Below are positions 53,321 through 62,180 of a stretch of DNA of 64,000 bases, one piece after another. The notes under the pieces were generated by a model. It was not told where the DNA came from and searched no databases. It worked only from the letters and a program-made list of their open reading frames with translations. Positions within the stretch are counted from its first letter, which is position 1. Every line of letters begins with the position of its first letter. Source of the DNA: Thermoplasmatales archaeon (lineage in GTDB: Archaea; Thermoplasmatota; Thermoplasmata; Methanomassiliicoccales; Methanomethylophilaceae); contig JAAYZC010000013.1 in the NCBI GenBank assembly GCA_012515075.1, positions 25,954 to 89,953 of the forward strand, written 5' to 3'. A program made the position numbers and the translations under genes.

Positions 53321-54493
53321 ATGCATCTCACCAGGGAAGAGGAGTCCGTCCTAGACGGCGAGAAGGGCGCCGGGGCGCAGAAGGCCATGGAGCTGGTCGT
53401 GGCCCTCGGCAAGATATACGGGGCGGACAGCCTCATAGACATAACCTCGGCACATCTGTCCGGGGCCTCCTACAAGACGATAGGCGACGGGGGTCTGAAA
53501 TACCTCGAGGACATGGCGGCCGGAGGGGCCAAGGTGTCCGTGATGTCCACCCTGAATCCAGTGGGCATGGACAGGAATCGCTGGAAGGAGATGCACATAG
53601 GTCCGGATTTCGCATCCAAGCAGCTGAGGATAATAGAGCTGTACGGCAGCATGGGGGTCCGGACGACCTGCTCCTGCACCCCTTACGTCGGGGGTAACAT
53701 GCCCTCCCTGGGCGACCATATAGCATGGGCGGAGTCCTCCGCCCTGTCTTTCGCCAATTCGTACATAGGCGCCCGTACCAACCGCGAGGGGGGCCCCGGG
53801 GCGCTGGCCGCCGCCATAGTGGGCAAGACCGCCAACTACGGCCTCCATCTGGATGATAACCGCGCCCCCACCGTGGTGATCGAGGCCGATATAGACGGGT
53901 CCGTTTTCTCGCACTCGCTTCTGGGACAGGCCGTCGGCATGGCCATAGGCGGCGGGATACCTTACTTCAGGGGGATAACCCCGGGGGTGGAGGAGGCGAA
54001 GACCCTGGCTGCGGCCATGGCCGCATCCGGTTCCGTGGCCATGTTCCACGTGGAGGACGTTACCCCCGAGCACGGCAACCACGACATATCGGGCCTCGAT
54101 GTGATAAGCATAGGCAAGGAGGAGCTCCGTGCGGCCTACGATAGGCTCAACACGTCTGATGACGTGCAGCTGATAGCCCTGGGGTGTCCGCACCTAACCG
54201 AGAAGGAGATACGCGAGATAGCGGCCTTCCTGAAGGGCAAGGTGAAGAGGAAGGATGTGGAGATATGGTTCTGCACCTCCGCCGAGATAAGGGATCGCTG
54301 CCCCGAGGATGTCGCGGTCCTGGAGGGTTTCGGTCCGGTGCTGGCGGACACATGCATGGTGGTGGCGCCCATCGAGGGGGCCTTCCGGAACACCGGCACC
54401 AACTCCGCCAAGGCCGGCAACTACCTTCCGACCCTATGCTGCCAGAAGGTCATGTGCAGGGACATCGCGGCCCTGATGGGGGCGGTAATGTGA
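53321..54493 (+). CDS. phosphomevalonate dehydratase, large subunit (aconitase X)
   Basis: A 390-residue aconitase-X catalytic subunit (former DUF521). In the archaeal mevalonate pathway it dehydrates mevalonate 5-phosphate to trans-anhydromevalonate 5-phosphate with a [4Fe-4S] cluster. SAHLSGASYKTIGDGG near residue 45, TCSCTPYVGGNMPSLGDHIAWAESSA near 110 (in parts) and SYIGARTNREGGPGALAAAIVGKT near 145 hold the cluster and substrate residues; TNSAKAGNYLPTLC is near the end. Followed by its small subunit with a one-base overlap. Confidence 0.9.
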   Translation: MHLTREEESVLDGEKGAGAQKAMELVVALGKIYGADSLIDITSAHLSGASYKTIGDGGLKYLEDMAAGGAKVSVMSTLNPVGMDRNRWKEMHIGPDFASKQLRIIELYGSMGVRTTCSCTPYVGGNMPSLGDHIAWAESSALSFANSYIGARTNREGGPGALAAAIVGKTANYGLHLDDNRAPTVVIEADIDGSVFSHSLLGQAVGMAIGGGIPYFRGITPGVEEAKTLAAAMAASGSVAMFHVEDVTPEHGNHDISGLDVISIGKEELRAAYDRLNTSDDVQLIALGCPHLTEKEIREIAAFLKGKVKRKDVEIWFCTSAEIRDRCPEDVAVLEGFGPVLADTCMVVAPIEGAFRNTGTNSAKAGNYLPTLCCQKVMCRDIAALMGAVM

Positions 54494-55287
54494 TGCTGAC
54501 GGGTCGTTCCATATCGGGAGGCCGCGCGGAGGGAAAGGTCCTGAAGCTGGATGAGCCCCTGAGCTTCCTCGGTGGCGTGAACGGCTCCACCGGGGAGCTG
54601 AGCGGCGGCAGGGGCAACGTGGCCGGCCGCATACTGGTGTTCCCCCACGGTAAGGGCAGCACAGTGGGCTCGTTCACGATGTACGATCTCAAGGTCCATG
54701 GGAAGGCCCCCGCGGCCGTGGTGAACCGTTCGGCCGAGACCATAGTGGCCACAGGGGCCGTAATATCGGACATACCGATGGTGGACTCCATCGACGTGGA
54801 TCTGATATCAGACGGCGACCTGGCCGTGGTGGACGGCGACGCAGGCACGCTGGAGCTGCCCGAGGTGGACATGGTGGAGTCCGTCACCTCCGCCCTGATG
54901 TCCGCCGGCAGGGTGCTCATGCTCAAACGTCCGGACACAGCAACATCCTTCCCGGGCAGGTGGTCCCTGGTCGCAGGAAAGATCGAGCCCGGAGAGTCCG
55001 CCCAGGAGGCCGCCCGGAGGGAGATCGCGGAGGAGACTGGGATATCCGTCGGAGGGCCGGAGGCCTTCTCGGAACCCATCCTGGTGAGGGAGAATGACAG
55101 GATATGGAAGGTCCATCCCTTCATCTTCTCCGCAGAGGGGGCGGAACCCGTCCTCAACAGTGAGAACCTGGTGTTCGAATGGGCAGACCCGGAGGCCCTG
55201 GGAGACGTCTTCCAGGTGCCCGGGACGGCCAAGGTCGTCCTGGACCTGATCGGGAAGAGCGGCAGGGCTTCGAAACAAGGTTATTGA
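54493..55287 (+). CDS. phosphomevalonate dehydratase small subunit fused to a Nudix hydrolase domain
   Basis: A 264-residue two-domain protein. Residues 1-125 are the swivelling aconitase-X small subunit (DUF126): MLTGRSISGGRAEGKVLK, GRILVFPHGKGSTVGSFTMYDL and NRSAETIVATGAVISDIPMVD. From ~130 a Nudix domain follows with an intact box GKIEPGESAQEAARREIAEETG (read as GX5EX7REUXEEXG), so it is hydrolase-like. The small subunit normally ends where the Nudix begins, so this is a fusion. The Nudix may act on an isoprenoid diphosphate or be a house-cleaning enzyme; unknown. GTG at 54490 is another possible start. Confidence 0.85.
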   Translation: MLTGRSISGGRAEGKVLKLDEPLSFLGGVNGSTGELSGGRGNVAGRILVFPHGKGSTVGSFTMYDLKVHGKAPAAVVNRSAETIVATGAVISDIPMVDSIDVDLISDGDLAVVDGDAGTLELPEVDMVESVTSALMSAGRVLMLKRPDTATSFPGRWSLVAGKIEPGESAQEAARREIAEETGISVGGPEAFSEPILVRENDRIWKVHPFIFSAEGAEPVLNSENLVFEWADPEALGDVFQVPGTAKVVLDLIGKSGRASKQGY

Positions 55288-55289
55288 AA

Positions 55290-55310
55290 GGGGTCCGGGG
55301 CCCGGACCCC
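55290..55310. terminator. palindromic hairpin between convergent genes
   Basis: GGGGTCCGGG-G-CCCGGACCCC is a near-perfect inverted repeat in the 29-base gap between the dehydratase/Nudix gene and ileS. It can form in both transcripts and probably works as a bidirectional terminator. Confidence 0.55.
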
Positions 55311-55316
55311 CGGGCC

Positions 55317-58280
55317 TCAGAGGTCCAGGGAGCTTATCCCTATGACGATGTCCTTCCCGGTCACATCCCAGGTTCTGACCTCGTCTCCTCCGGGACTGTC
55401 CGTGAATGCCAGGGACCTCGCCCGGACCTCGCTGGATATGTGCTCCTTCCAGGTTTCGAACAGCTCCGCCAGGCGGGGTTCCGCCTTGACCTCGCAGTTT
55501 ATGTACTGCTCCACGTTGAGCTTCATGTCCTTCCGCATCTGCTGTATCCTGCGGATGAGCTCTCTGGCGTATCCTTCTGCCTCTATCTCGGGGGTGACCC
55601 CGAAATCTATGAAAACCGTCCCCCCGTCGAACTCCACGGAGACGAAGTCGCTCATCCCTTCGGGCCCCTCCCCGGGTGCCAGGTACATTACGTTCTTTAT
55701 GTTGCCCTGCTGCTTCAGGACGTGCTCGAACGTACCTACGGACATGTTCGTGCTCTCGTCCTTGCCGCGCACGGCGGCGGCAAGCAGAGGCCATCTGAGC
55801 TTGCTGCCCATCTTGGCCCTCTCGGCGGCGACGATCTCCACTATTTTCTGGATCAGGCTCATGCTGTGCTCCAGACCCTCATCCATGAGGGATTCGTCGT
55901 AAGCTGGCCAGTCCTCCATGTGGACGCTCAGCAGGCCGCCTCCCATGTGCAGGTAGACCTCCTCGGATATGTGGGGGCAGAACGGGGCCAGCGCAAGAGC
56001 GGCGTTCTTTATGGCATAGTGGAGCGAGAAGTAGGAGGCGTTCTTGTCCTTCTCCGCATCCTCGTCCTCCGTCCAGGTCCTGTCCCTTATGAGTTTTACG
56101 TACCATCTGGAGAGGTCCTCCATTATGTAGCCGTCCAGGGACCTGACCGCCTTGTGGAGCTCCCTGGCCTCCAGAGCCTCGGTGACCTCCTTCTTCATAC
56201 GTTCGGTCCTGGATATCATCCACAGGTCCTCCTCCCTGAGGTATCCCTTCATGGATGCGAAGCTGTGGGCGTCCGGATCGTATCCGTCGATGTTCATGTA
56301 GGTGGACGCGAAGTTGACCACGTTCCAATAGGTGTTCAGAGTCTTCCTGGCGTTCTTGGGCCCCTCCTTCTGGAAGGCCGTGTCCTCCCAGGGCGCGTTG
56401 GCTTTCATCATGTACAGCCGCAGGGAGTCGGCGCCGAGATCCTCCATTATCTCCAGGGGCTCTATGACGTTGCCTTTGGATTTGGACATCTTCTGTCCCT
56501 TGGGGTCCAGCACCCAGCCGTGCATCATGACCTCGTCGTAGGGGGCGCGGTCGAAGGACACAACCCCGGCTCCCAGCTGGGTGTAGAACCAGCCGCGGGT
56601 CTGGTCATGGGCCTCCACGACGAAGTCCGCCGGCCACCATCTCTCCATCTCCTCCGACTCGGCAGGGTATCCGAACTGGGCCCATGCCGCCACGCCGGAG
56701 TCGAACCACACGTCCAGGACATCCGGTATGCGGTGCATGGTGCCGCCGCATCTCGGGCAGGGAAACGTCACCCCGTCGATCCAGGGCCGATGGGTGTCCA
56801 TGCCCGGGGTGTAACCGTCCCCTTCCTCAAGCTCCTGGTACTGGCCCACCACACGGACCTCTCCGCATCCGCACTCCCAAACGGGGAGGGGGATCCCCCA
56901 GTACCTCTGGCGGGTGATGCACCATTCCCTGGCGCCCTCGACCCAGTTCTTCTCCCTGGACTCTCCGGCCCATTCGGGGGCCCACCTGACACGGTCGACC
57001 TCGCTGAGCATCCTGTCCTTCACCGCGGGCACATCTATGAACCACTGGCGGGTGTTTCTGTATATTATGGGCGATTTGCATCTCCAGCAGTGCCCGTAGC
57101 TGTGCTTTATCTTCTCCGAACTGTAGACTCTGCCCCGATCCTCGAGGTGCTTCACTATGTCCTCGTTGACGGTCTTTACCTTCCTGCCGGCCATAAGGGG
57201 GAATTCGTCGGTGAATCTTCCTGACTCTCCCACAGGGCAGAACGGAGACATGCCGTACCTCTTCCCGGTCTCGTAGTCGTCGGGTCCGAAGCCCGGAGCG
57301 GTGTGCACAAGACCTGTGTTGTCCTGCTCCACGTAATCCGCGAGCACCACCCTGTAGGTCCATTCGCCCCTCTCCAGGAACCTCCCGTCGATCTCGAAGG
57401 GCGGCAGATACTCCATGCCCTCGAGTTCCCTGCCGTGCATCACGTAGACGACCTCGTGGGAATCGTAGCCTCCTTTTCCCATAACGTACTCTATCTGGGA
57501 TTCCGCGCATATCGCCGTCTCCGAGCCTTTCGGTCCGGACATCCTGACCTTGGCGTATGCGAAGTCAGGGTGGACGGCCACGGCCATGTTGGAGGGCAGG
57601 GTCCAGGGCGTGGTGGTCCATATGAGCAGGGATGTGCCCTCTTCCCCCCTTACGGGGAATCTGATCATGACCGAGGGGTCCGTCTCGTCTCCGTACTCTA
57701 TCTCGGCGTTGGCCAGAGCCGTCTCGCATCTGGGACACCAGGTGACGACCCTGCTGGCGGGCGCCAGCAGCCCCCTCTCGTAGGCCCGCGAGACAGTCCA
57801 CCATGCCGATTCCATGAAATCCAGGTCGAGGGTCCTGTACGGCCTCTCCCAGTCCATCCAGACGCCCAGCCTCTTGAACTGCTCCGTCATGCTGGAATGC
57901 AGCTCCAGTGCGAACCTCTTGCAGGTGTCCACGAACTTGTCTATGCCTATCTCCTCGATCTCCTTCTTGGAGTGGACGCCGATCTTCTTCTCCACCTGGA
58001 CCTCGATGGGCAGGCCGTGCATGTCGAAGCCGGGCTGGTCCCGGACGTTGAAGCCCCTCATCCTCCAGTAGCGGATGAGTATGTCCTTGATTGTCTTGTT
58101 CATGGCGGTGCCCAGATGGATCGCCCCAGTGGTGTACGGGGGACCGTCAACGAAGGAGAACCTCTCCCCTCCGGCCCTGAGCTCCTTGGTCTTCTCGTAG
58201 GCGTGTTCGGAAACCCAGAACTCCTGGATCTCCTTCTCGATAGTTGGCGCATCATAGTTGGCGCGGACCTGCTTTATCAT
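55317..58280 (-). CDS. ileS: isoleucyl-tRNA synthetase
   Basis: A 987-residue class I synthetase. The HIGH-type motif is in GPPYTTGAIHLGTAMNK near residue 50, and KMSKSKGN lies near 600. The editing domain has GLVHTAPGFGPDDYETG near 320. Several zinc pairs are visible (CPRCETALANAE, CWRCKSP, CPRCGGTMHR) as in archaeal/eukaryal-type IleRS. The C-terminal anticodon and tail domains are complete. A TATA box AAATATATAAC on the minus strand (about 58350-58340) lies 60-70 bases upstream. Confidence 0.97.
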   Translation of the reverse strand: MIKQVRANYDAPTIEKEIQEFWVSEHAYEKTKELRAGGERFSFVDGPPYTTGAIHLGTAMNKTIKDILIRYWRMRGFNVRDQPGFDMHGLPIEVQVEKKIGVHSKKEIEEIGIDKFVDTCKRFALELHSSMTEQFKRLGVWMDWERPYRTLDLDFMESAWWTVSRAYERGLLAPASRVVTWCPRCETALANAEIEYGDETDPSVMIRFPVRGEEGTSLLIWTTTPWTLPSNMAVAVHPDFAYAKVRMSGPKGSETAICAESQIEYVMGKGGYDSHEVVYVMHGRELEGMEYLPPFEIDGRFLERGEWTYRVVLADYVEQDNTGLVHTAPGFGPDDYETGKRYGMSPFCPVGESGRFTDEFPLMAGRKVKTVNEDIVKHLEDRGRVYSSEKIKHSYGHCWRCKSPIIYRNTRQWFIDVPAVKDRMLSEVDRVRWAPEWAGESREKNWVEGAREWCITRQRYWGIPLPVWECGCGEVRVVGQYQELEEGDGYTPGMDTHRPWIDGVTFPCPRCGGTMHRIPDVLDVWFDSGVAAWAQFGYPAESEEMERWWPADFVVEAHDQTRGWFYTQLGAGVVSFDRAPYDEVMMHGWVLDPKGQKMSKSKGNVIEPLEIMEDLGADSLRLYMMKANAPWEDTAFQKEGPKNARKTLNTYWNVVNFASTYMNIDGYDPDAHSFASMKGYLREEDLWMISRTERMKKEVTEALEARELHKAVRSLDGYIMEDLSRWYVKLIRDRTWTEDEDAEKDKNASYFSLHYAIKNAALALAPFCPHISEEVYLHMGGGLLSVHMEDWPAYDESLMDEGLEHSMSLIQKIVEIVAAERAKMGSKLRWPLLAAAVRGKDESTNMSVGTFEHVLKQQGNIKNVMYLAPGEGPEGMSDFVSVEFDGGTVFIDFGVTPEIEAEGYARELIRRIQQMRKDMKLNVEQYINCEVKAEPRLAELFETWKEHISSEVRARSLAFTDSPGGDEVRTWDVTGKDIVIGISSLDL

Positions 58281-58364
58281 CGCTAATCCTTCTATGCCAG
58301 GTATATCTTGCCCGGCACCTGCACGGGGTACGTTGCGCCCTGTTATATATTTTGGCGGGCCGCC

Positions 58365-59393
58365 TCAGAACCAGCAGTCAAGAGACTTCTGCCGCCTACG
58401 GGCCGCCTCGGCCTTCCTGGAGGACTCCATCCTCTCCAGGGCGGAGGACACGCGGTCGGGCGAGAAGTCGTGGTCGGTCATAATCCCCAGCACCGCATCC
58501 CTGTCCACGCATCCGGGCCGCAGGTCGTAACCGTCGCAGTACTCCCCGTGGAGGAAGATGTCCCTTACCTCCTCCGCCTCCTCGATCTCGGAGCCCATGC
58601 GCTCCAGGGCCCTCTCTAGGCTCCCGTGCTCCTTTATAAGCTTCAGGCCCTTCTTCGGTCCGATCCCGGGTATGCCGGGGTTGAAGTCGGTGCCCATGAG
58701 TATGCACACGTCCACCAGCTGCTCCCGGGTTATCCCCAGGGCGGCCAGGGACTCGGCGGAGTCTATGACCTCGATGCCCACATCCCTGTAGACGTTCTTC
58801 CCCGGGACCTTCCTGCGGCCGGTGACGGTCACGTTGCGCACGAGGGTCGGGGCGCCGAACAGGAGAGAATCGTAATCCTGGGATGCAGCGGCCCAGACAT
58901 CGCCCCTTGAGCACATGTAAGCACCCTGGGCCTCCCCGTCCCCCGGGGCGTCAACCGTGGGCACGCCCAGGGCCCGGAGGAGTCCCTTGGAGGAAGCCAG
59001 TACGTCCGAGGTCATGCGGGAGGTCTGCTGGGCCTTGGAGAACGCCTTTTCGAGGTCCCCCTCCTCCACGGCCTCCTCCCATTCCCTCTCCGCCTTCTCC
59101 CTGCGGGCCTTCCTGCCCTCAATGGTATCGTACTTCAGAGCGTGGGGCCTGCCGTCGAAAACATAGGTCGGCTCCACACCGGCCTCTATCAGATTGGCCG
59201 TCCTGTACAGCAGCCCTGAAAGATGGGATGTGACCCTTCCCCTAGAATCCTTGAGAGGGGTGCCGTCCGGCTGTCTGATTATGGATAGGAACTGGTATAT
59301 CGTGTTGTACGCGTCAACCGCTACCGTCCTTCCCCGGAGTTCCGACAGCTCGACGTTCCGGGGCTCCACGAGTCCCGAGAGATTCACGCCCAA
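58365..59393 (-). CDS. fen: flap endonuclease 1
   Basis: A 342-residue FEN1 that removes 5' flaps in replication and repair. N-terminal XPG domain: MGVNLSGLVEPRNVELSELRG, VAVDAYNTIYQFL, and YVFDGRPHALK near residue 77. Internal domain: VDAPGDGEAQGAYM near 150, SQDYDSLLFGAP near 170, MGTDFNPGIPGIGPKKGLKLI near 230 (H2TH). The C-terminus ends in a PCNA-binding box QKSLDCWF. Third gene of an rpe - small membrane protein - fen run. Confidence 0.96.
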   Translation of the reverse strand: MGVNLSGLVEPRNVELSELRGRTVAVDAYNTIYQFLSIIRQPDGTPLKDSRGRVTSHLSGLLYRTANLIEAGVEPTYVFDGRPHALKYDTIEGRKARREKAEREWEEAVEEGDLEKAFSKAQQTSRMTSDVLASSKGLLRALGVPTVDAPGDGEAQGAYMCSRGDVWAAASQDYDSLLFGAPTLVRNVTVTGRRKVPGKNVYRDVGIEVIDSAESLAALGITREQLVDVCILMGTDFNPGIPGIGPKKGLKLIKEHGSLERALERMGSEIEEAEEVRDIFLHGEYCDGYDLRPGCVDRDAVLGIMTDHDFSPDRVSSALERMESSRKAEAARRRQKSLDCWF

Positions 59394-59405
59394 GGCACAT
59401 CACCC

Positions 59406-59591
59406 TCACTCTTCCAGCGCCTCGTCGTACAGTACGTATCCGAAGATGAAGATGACCACGTCCAAAGCTATGAGAGCCACGGGCAGTATCACATTCGCCC
59501 CGACAACCATCAGCGCCACGGCCGCCGCCAGGAGCACGAGCATAAGGTATAGGCTGAACTTGGACCTGTCCCCCGGAATCTTGAAATTCAT
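59406..59591 (-). CDS. small membrane protein, unknown
   Basis: A 61-residue protein with two hydrophobic segments, YLMLVLLAAAVALMVVGANV (~14-34) and LPVALIALDVVIFIFGYVL (~36-55), a basic N-terminus and an acidic C-terminus (YDEALEE). It lies 25 bases after rpe and 12 bases before fen on the same strand. The family is not recognised. Confidence 0.6.
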   Translation of the reverse strand: MNFKIPGDRSKFSLYLMLVLLAAAVALMVVGANVILPVALIALDVVIFIFGYVLYDEALEE

Positions 59592-59616
59592 AAAGCTACA
59601 ACCTCCAACGGTTTAA

Positions 59617-60279
59617 TTAACCTTTCCTGGCCCCGAAGGTCTTCCAAAGCGCTATCTCGGAGGTCATATCCTGGAGCCTGAACAGGGAGGAGCCCGCGGC
59701 CAGCACGGTGGCTCCGGCCTCGGCGCACCTTCTGCCGGTATCGCGGTTTATCCCGCCGTCCACGGATATATCCAGATCCTGGCCGCTGGTTTCCGCCCAG
59801 CGGGAAAGCCAGGCTATCTTGGGTATTCCGCTCTCCCGGAAGGCCTGCCCGCCGAACCCCGGCTGAACCGTCATAACCAGCACGAGATCGGCCAGGGGCA
59901 GGAAGGGCTCCAGGACGTCGACCGGGGTGTCGGGGTTCAGGGAGATCCCGGCCTTCAGGCCGAGTTCGTGTATGCGGTCCATCGCCCCCCTCACATCCCC
60001 GCCGGCCTCCGCGTGCACAGTCAGAATGTCGGCTCCGGCCTCGGCGAATGAGTCCAAGTAGCGCAAGGGGTCCTCGATCATCAGATGGACGTCGAAGGGG
60101 AGGCCCGTCAGGGGGCGTATGGATTCTATCACCACCGGGCCTATTGTTATGTTGGGGACGAACATCCCGTCCATCACGTCTATATGGATCCAGTCTGCCC
60201 CCGCGGATTCGACGCGGCGGACCTCCTCGCCAAGCCTTGAGAAGTCCGCGGAGAGCATCGAAGGGGATACCTTTGTCAT
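59617..60279 (-). CDS. rpe: ribulose-phosphate 3-epimerase
   Basis: A 220-residue TIM-barrel enzyme interconverting ribulose 5-phosphate and xylulose 5-phosphate. VSPSMLSADFSRLGEEV at the start, WIHIDVMDGMFVPNITIG near residue 33 (metal His/Asp), FDVHLMIEDP near 66, VMTVQPGFGGQAF near 137 and ISVDGGINRDTG near 172 are all diagnostic. A frame extension to 60333 lacks similarity, so 60279 is the start. Confidence 0.94.
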   Translation of the reverse strand: MTKVSPSMLSADFSRLGEEVRRVESAGADWIHIDVMDGMFVPNITIGPVVIESIRPLTGLPFDVHLMIEDPLRYLDSFAEAGADILTVHAEAGGDVRGAMDRIHELGLKAGISLNPDTPVDVLEPFLPLADLVLVMTVQPGFGGQAFRESGIPKIAWLSRWAETSGQDLDISVDGGINRDTGRRCAEAGATVLAAGSSLFRLQDMTSEIALWKTFGARKG

Positions 60280-60353
60280 CGGACCCCTATGTGGGCCGGC
60301 TCGTATAATCCTTACTGGAATACCAGGGGGCAACGGGGGCGGGCCCTCTGCAA

Positions 60354-60362
60354 ACTATATAT
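60354..60362 (+). promoter_or_regulatory. TATA box of the 60386 gene
   Basis: CTATATATC about 25-30 bases before the ATG at 60386, without a ribosome binding site; a leaderless start that supports the short frame. Confidence 0.6.
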
Positions 60363-60385
60363 CATCCGTCAACTATCCCAGATAC

Positions 60386-60601
60386 ATGGAATCAGCAGCT
60401 AAGCGCGACGCGGACGACAGGGTATGCGACGTGTCGGGATGCGACAGGGTCTCCGAAAGGTCCCTAAGCAGGAAGCAGGTGTCGCAATCCTCCCTGCAGC
60501 TCAAGAGCGGCGATGTGCGCCAGGTTCGCCTGTGCAAGGAGCACTACAAAGAGTTCAAGAAGGAGACGAAGACCGCCCGCAAGCTGGACACCATATACTG
60601 A
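60386..60601 (+). CDS. small Cys/His protein, unknown
   Basis: A 71-residue basic protein with DRVCDVSGCDRVSERSLS near residue 11 and VRLCKEHYKEFKKE near 46, a CxxxxC plus CxxH arrangement that could bind one zinc. I do not recognise the family. It is 10 bases upstream of RNase Z on the same strand and probably shares its transcript, so a role in RNA metabolism is possible but unproven. Confidence 0.65.
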   Translation: MESAAKRDADDRVCDVSGCDRVSERSLSRKQVSQSSLQLKSGDVRQVRLCKEHYKEFKKETKTARKLDTIY

Positions 60602-60611
60602 AGGTGCATCC

Positions 60612-61520
60612 ATGGACATACTGTTCCTGGGTACGGGTGCCAGCGTGCCTTCCCGGGACCGTTCTCCCCCCTGCATAGCCCTCAGGGAGGGTTCCGATAT
60701 GGTTCTTTTCGACTGCGGCGAGGGATCCCAGCGCCAGCTGATGATCTCCCCTGTCTCGTTCATGAAGATAAGGGCCATATTCATAAGCCATATGCACGGG
60801 GACCACATCCTGGGTCTTCCCGGCCTGCTGCAGACCATGGGGCTGATGGGGCGGAAGGATCCTCTCCTGGCATGCGGCCCTACAGGCTTCTCGGCGGCGG
60901 TCTCCTCCTTCCTGGATGCGTGCGAGGGCGGGATACCTTACGAGCTGGGCCTGACCGACATGTGCGGGGGCGACTCCGTCGACATGGGAGGTTACAGGAT
61001 CTCGGCCTTCGAGGTGGAGCACGGAGTCGAGGCGCTCGGTTTCGTGTACGAGGAGGAATCCAGGAGAGGCCTCTTCGACAAACGCAGGGCGGAGGAGCTC
61101 GGGCTCAGGCCCGGCCCGGACTTCACGATGATCCTGAACGGCGAGACGGTCAGAGGGGTCTCCCCCGCGGAAGTGATAGGCCCCTCCCGTCCTGGGCTCC
61201 GCGTGGTCTACTCCGGGGACACCGCCCCCTGCGACACCCTCCTGGAGGCGGCCGAGGGCGCGGACGTCCTTATACACGAGGCGACGTACGCATCCTGCGA
61301 TTCCGAGCTGGCGGCGATGCACGGACACTCGACCGCCGCGCAGGCGGCGGAGACCGCCCGGGCCGCGGGGGTCAAAGCCCTTATGCTGACTCACATAAGC
61401 AACCGCTACGACGACCCATCCGTTCTCGAGGAGGAGGCCAAGCAGATCTTCGGCAGCACCCGCGCCGTCCGGGACCTGGACATGTTCACAGTCTCCGCCA
61501 AGGGTGTCAGATCAGTTTGA
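60612..61520 (+). CDS. rnz: ribonuclease Z
   Basis: A 302-residue metallo-beta-lactamase fold enzyme that trims tRNA 3' ends. FLGTGASVPSRDRSPP at the start (RNase Z opening), ISHMHGDHILGLPGLLQTM near residue 60 (zinc HxHxDH), VVYSGDTAPCDTLLEAA near 203 and EATYASCD/HGHSTAAQAA near 225-245. The C-terminal LMLTHISNRY completes the metal site. It converges with the HTH-CBS gene with a 14-base overlap. Confidence 0.95.
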   Translation: MDILFLGTGASVPSRDRSPPCIALREGSDMVLFDCGEGSQRQLMISPVSFMKIRAIFISHMHGDHILGLPGLLQTMGLMGRKDPLLACGPTGFSAAVSSFLDACEGGIPYELGLTDMCGGDSVDMGGYRISAFEVEHGVEALGFVYEEESRRGLFDKRRAEELGLRPGPDFTMILNGETVRGVSPAEVIGPSRPGLRVVYSGDTAPCDTLLEAAEGADVLIHEATYASCDSELAAMHGHSTAAQAAETARAAGVKALMLTHISNRYDDPSVLEEEAKQIFGSTRAVRDLDMFTVSAKGVRSV

Positions 61521-62070
61521 GCATGTCCGAGTTCGTTATCATGCCGACTATGCGGCCCTTCTTGGCCACCAGCACGGCGTTGCAGTTGCCCATCATCGTG
61601 GTCACCGAGGAGATGGGGGTGTTCTCCGTCACCACCGGGAACGATTCGTCCATCACCTTGCTGACCTGGATCTGCCCGAGCTCGTCCATGGTCCTCCCCT
61701 TCCTCAGAAGGTCGAATATCCCTCTCTCGGAGATGCTGCCCACCGGCAAGCCGTCGCTGAGCACCGGAAGCTGGGAGAAGCCGGTGGTGCGCATCAGGTC
61801 CGATGCCACGTGGACCTTGTCCGTTCCCTGGACCGTCACCACCCCCTTGGACGCCACGTCGGCGGCCGTCAGGTTCTTCTGGTCCTCGTGCCTCATCTCC
61901 TCCAGCGTCTCGAAGAGCCTCACAATCGTGCTGTAGCTGGCCGATATCTTCTCCCTCTCGATCTTGGCTATGGTGCTCTGGCTTATCCCGGAGGCGCCGG
62001 CAAGCTCCGCCTGCGTTATATCAAGGGACTTCCGTATCTTGCGTATGTCGGACGCCGGAGGGAACTTCAT
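61507..62070 (-). CDS. HTH (XRE-type) plus CBS-pair transcriptional regulator
   Basis: A 187-residue protein. Residues ~8-65 form a helix-turn-helix (RKSLDITQAELAGASGISQSTIAKIER, in parts), and two CBS domains follow (ASDLMRTTGFSQLPVL...VGSISERGIFDLL; SSVTTMMGNCNAVLVAKKGRIVGMITNSDML). CBS pairs bind adenosyl compounds such as AMP, ATP or AdoMet. It is divergent from the AdoMet synthetase gene. A TATA box (TCATATAAGAA on the minus strand) lies about 25 bases upstream of its ATG and overlaps the inverted element ATTC-TTATAT-GAAT (62083-62096). Confidence 0.88.
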   Translation of the reverse strand: MKFPPASDIRKIRKSLDITQAELAGASGISQSTIAKIEREKISASYSTIVRLFETLEEMRHEDQKNLTAADVASKGVVTVQGTDKVHVASDLMRTTGFSQLPVLSDGLPVGSISERGIFDLLRKGRTMDELGQIQVSKVMDESFPVVTENTPISSVTTMMGNCNAVLVAKKGRIVGMITNSDMLKLI

Positions 62071-62180
62071 GGAGTCGTATGACGTTATTCTTATATGAAT
62101 ATTAATGTCAGTTCAATTTATTAAGGACCAACATATAGCGGGCCGCATCTCTTTTATCTCAATATTAAGAAGGGTTTGAA

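Noticed and set aside
55179-57224. Long plus-strand frame opposite ileS
   Set aside because: Antisense shadow created by the GC-rich third codon positions of ileS.
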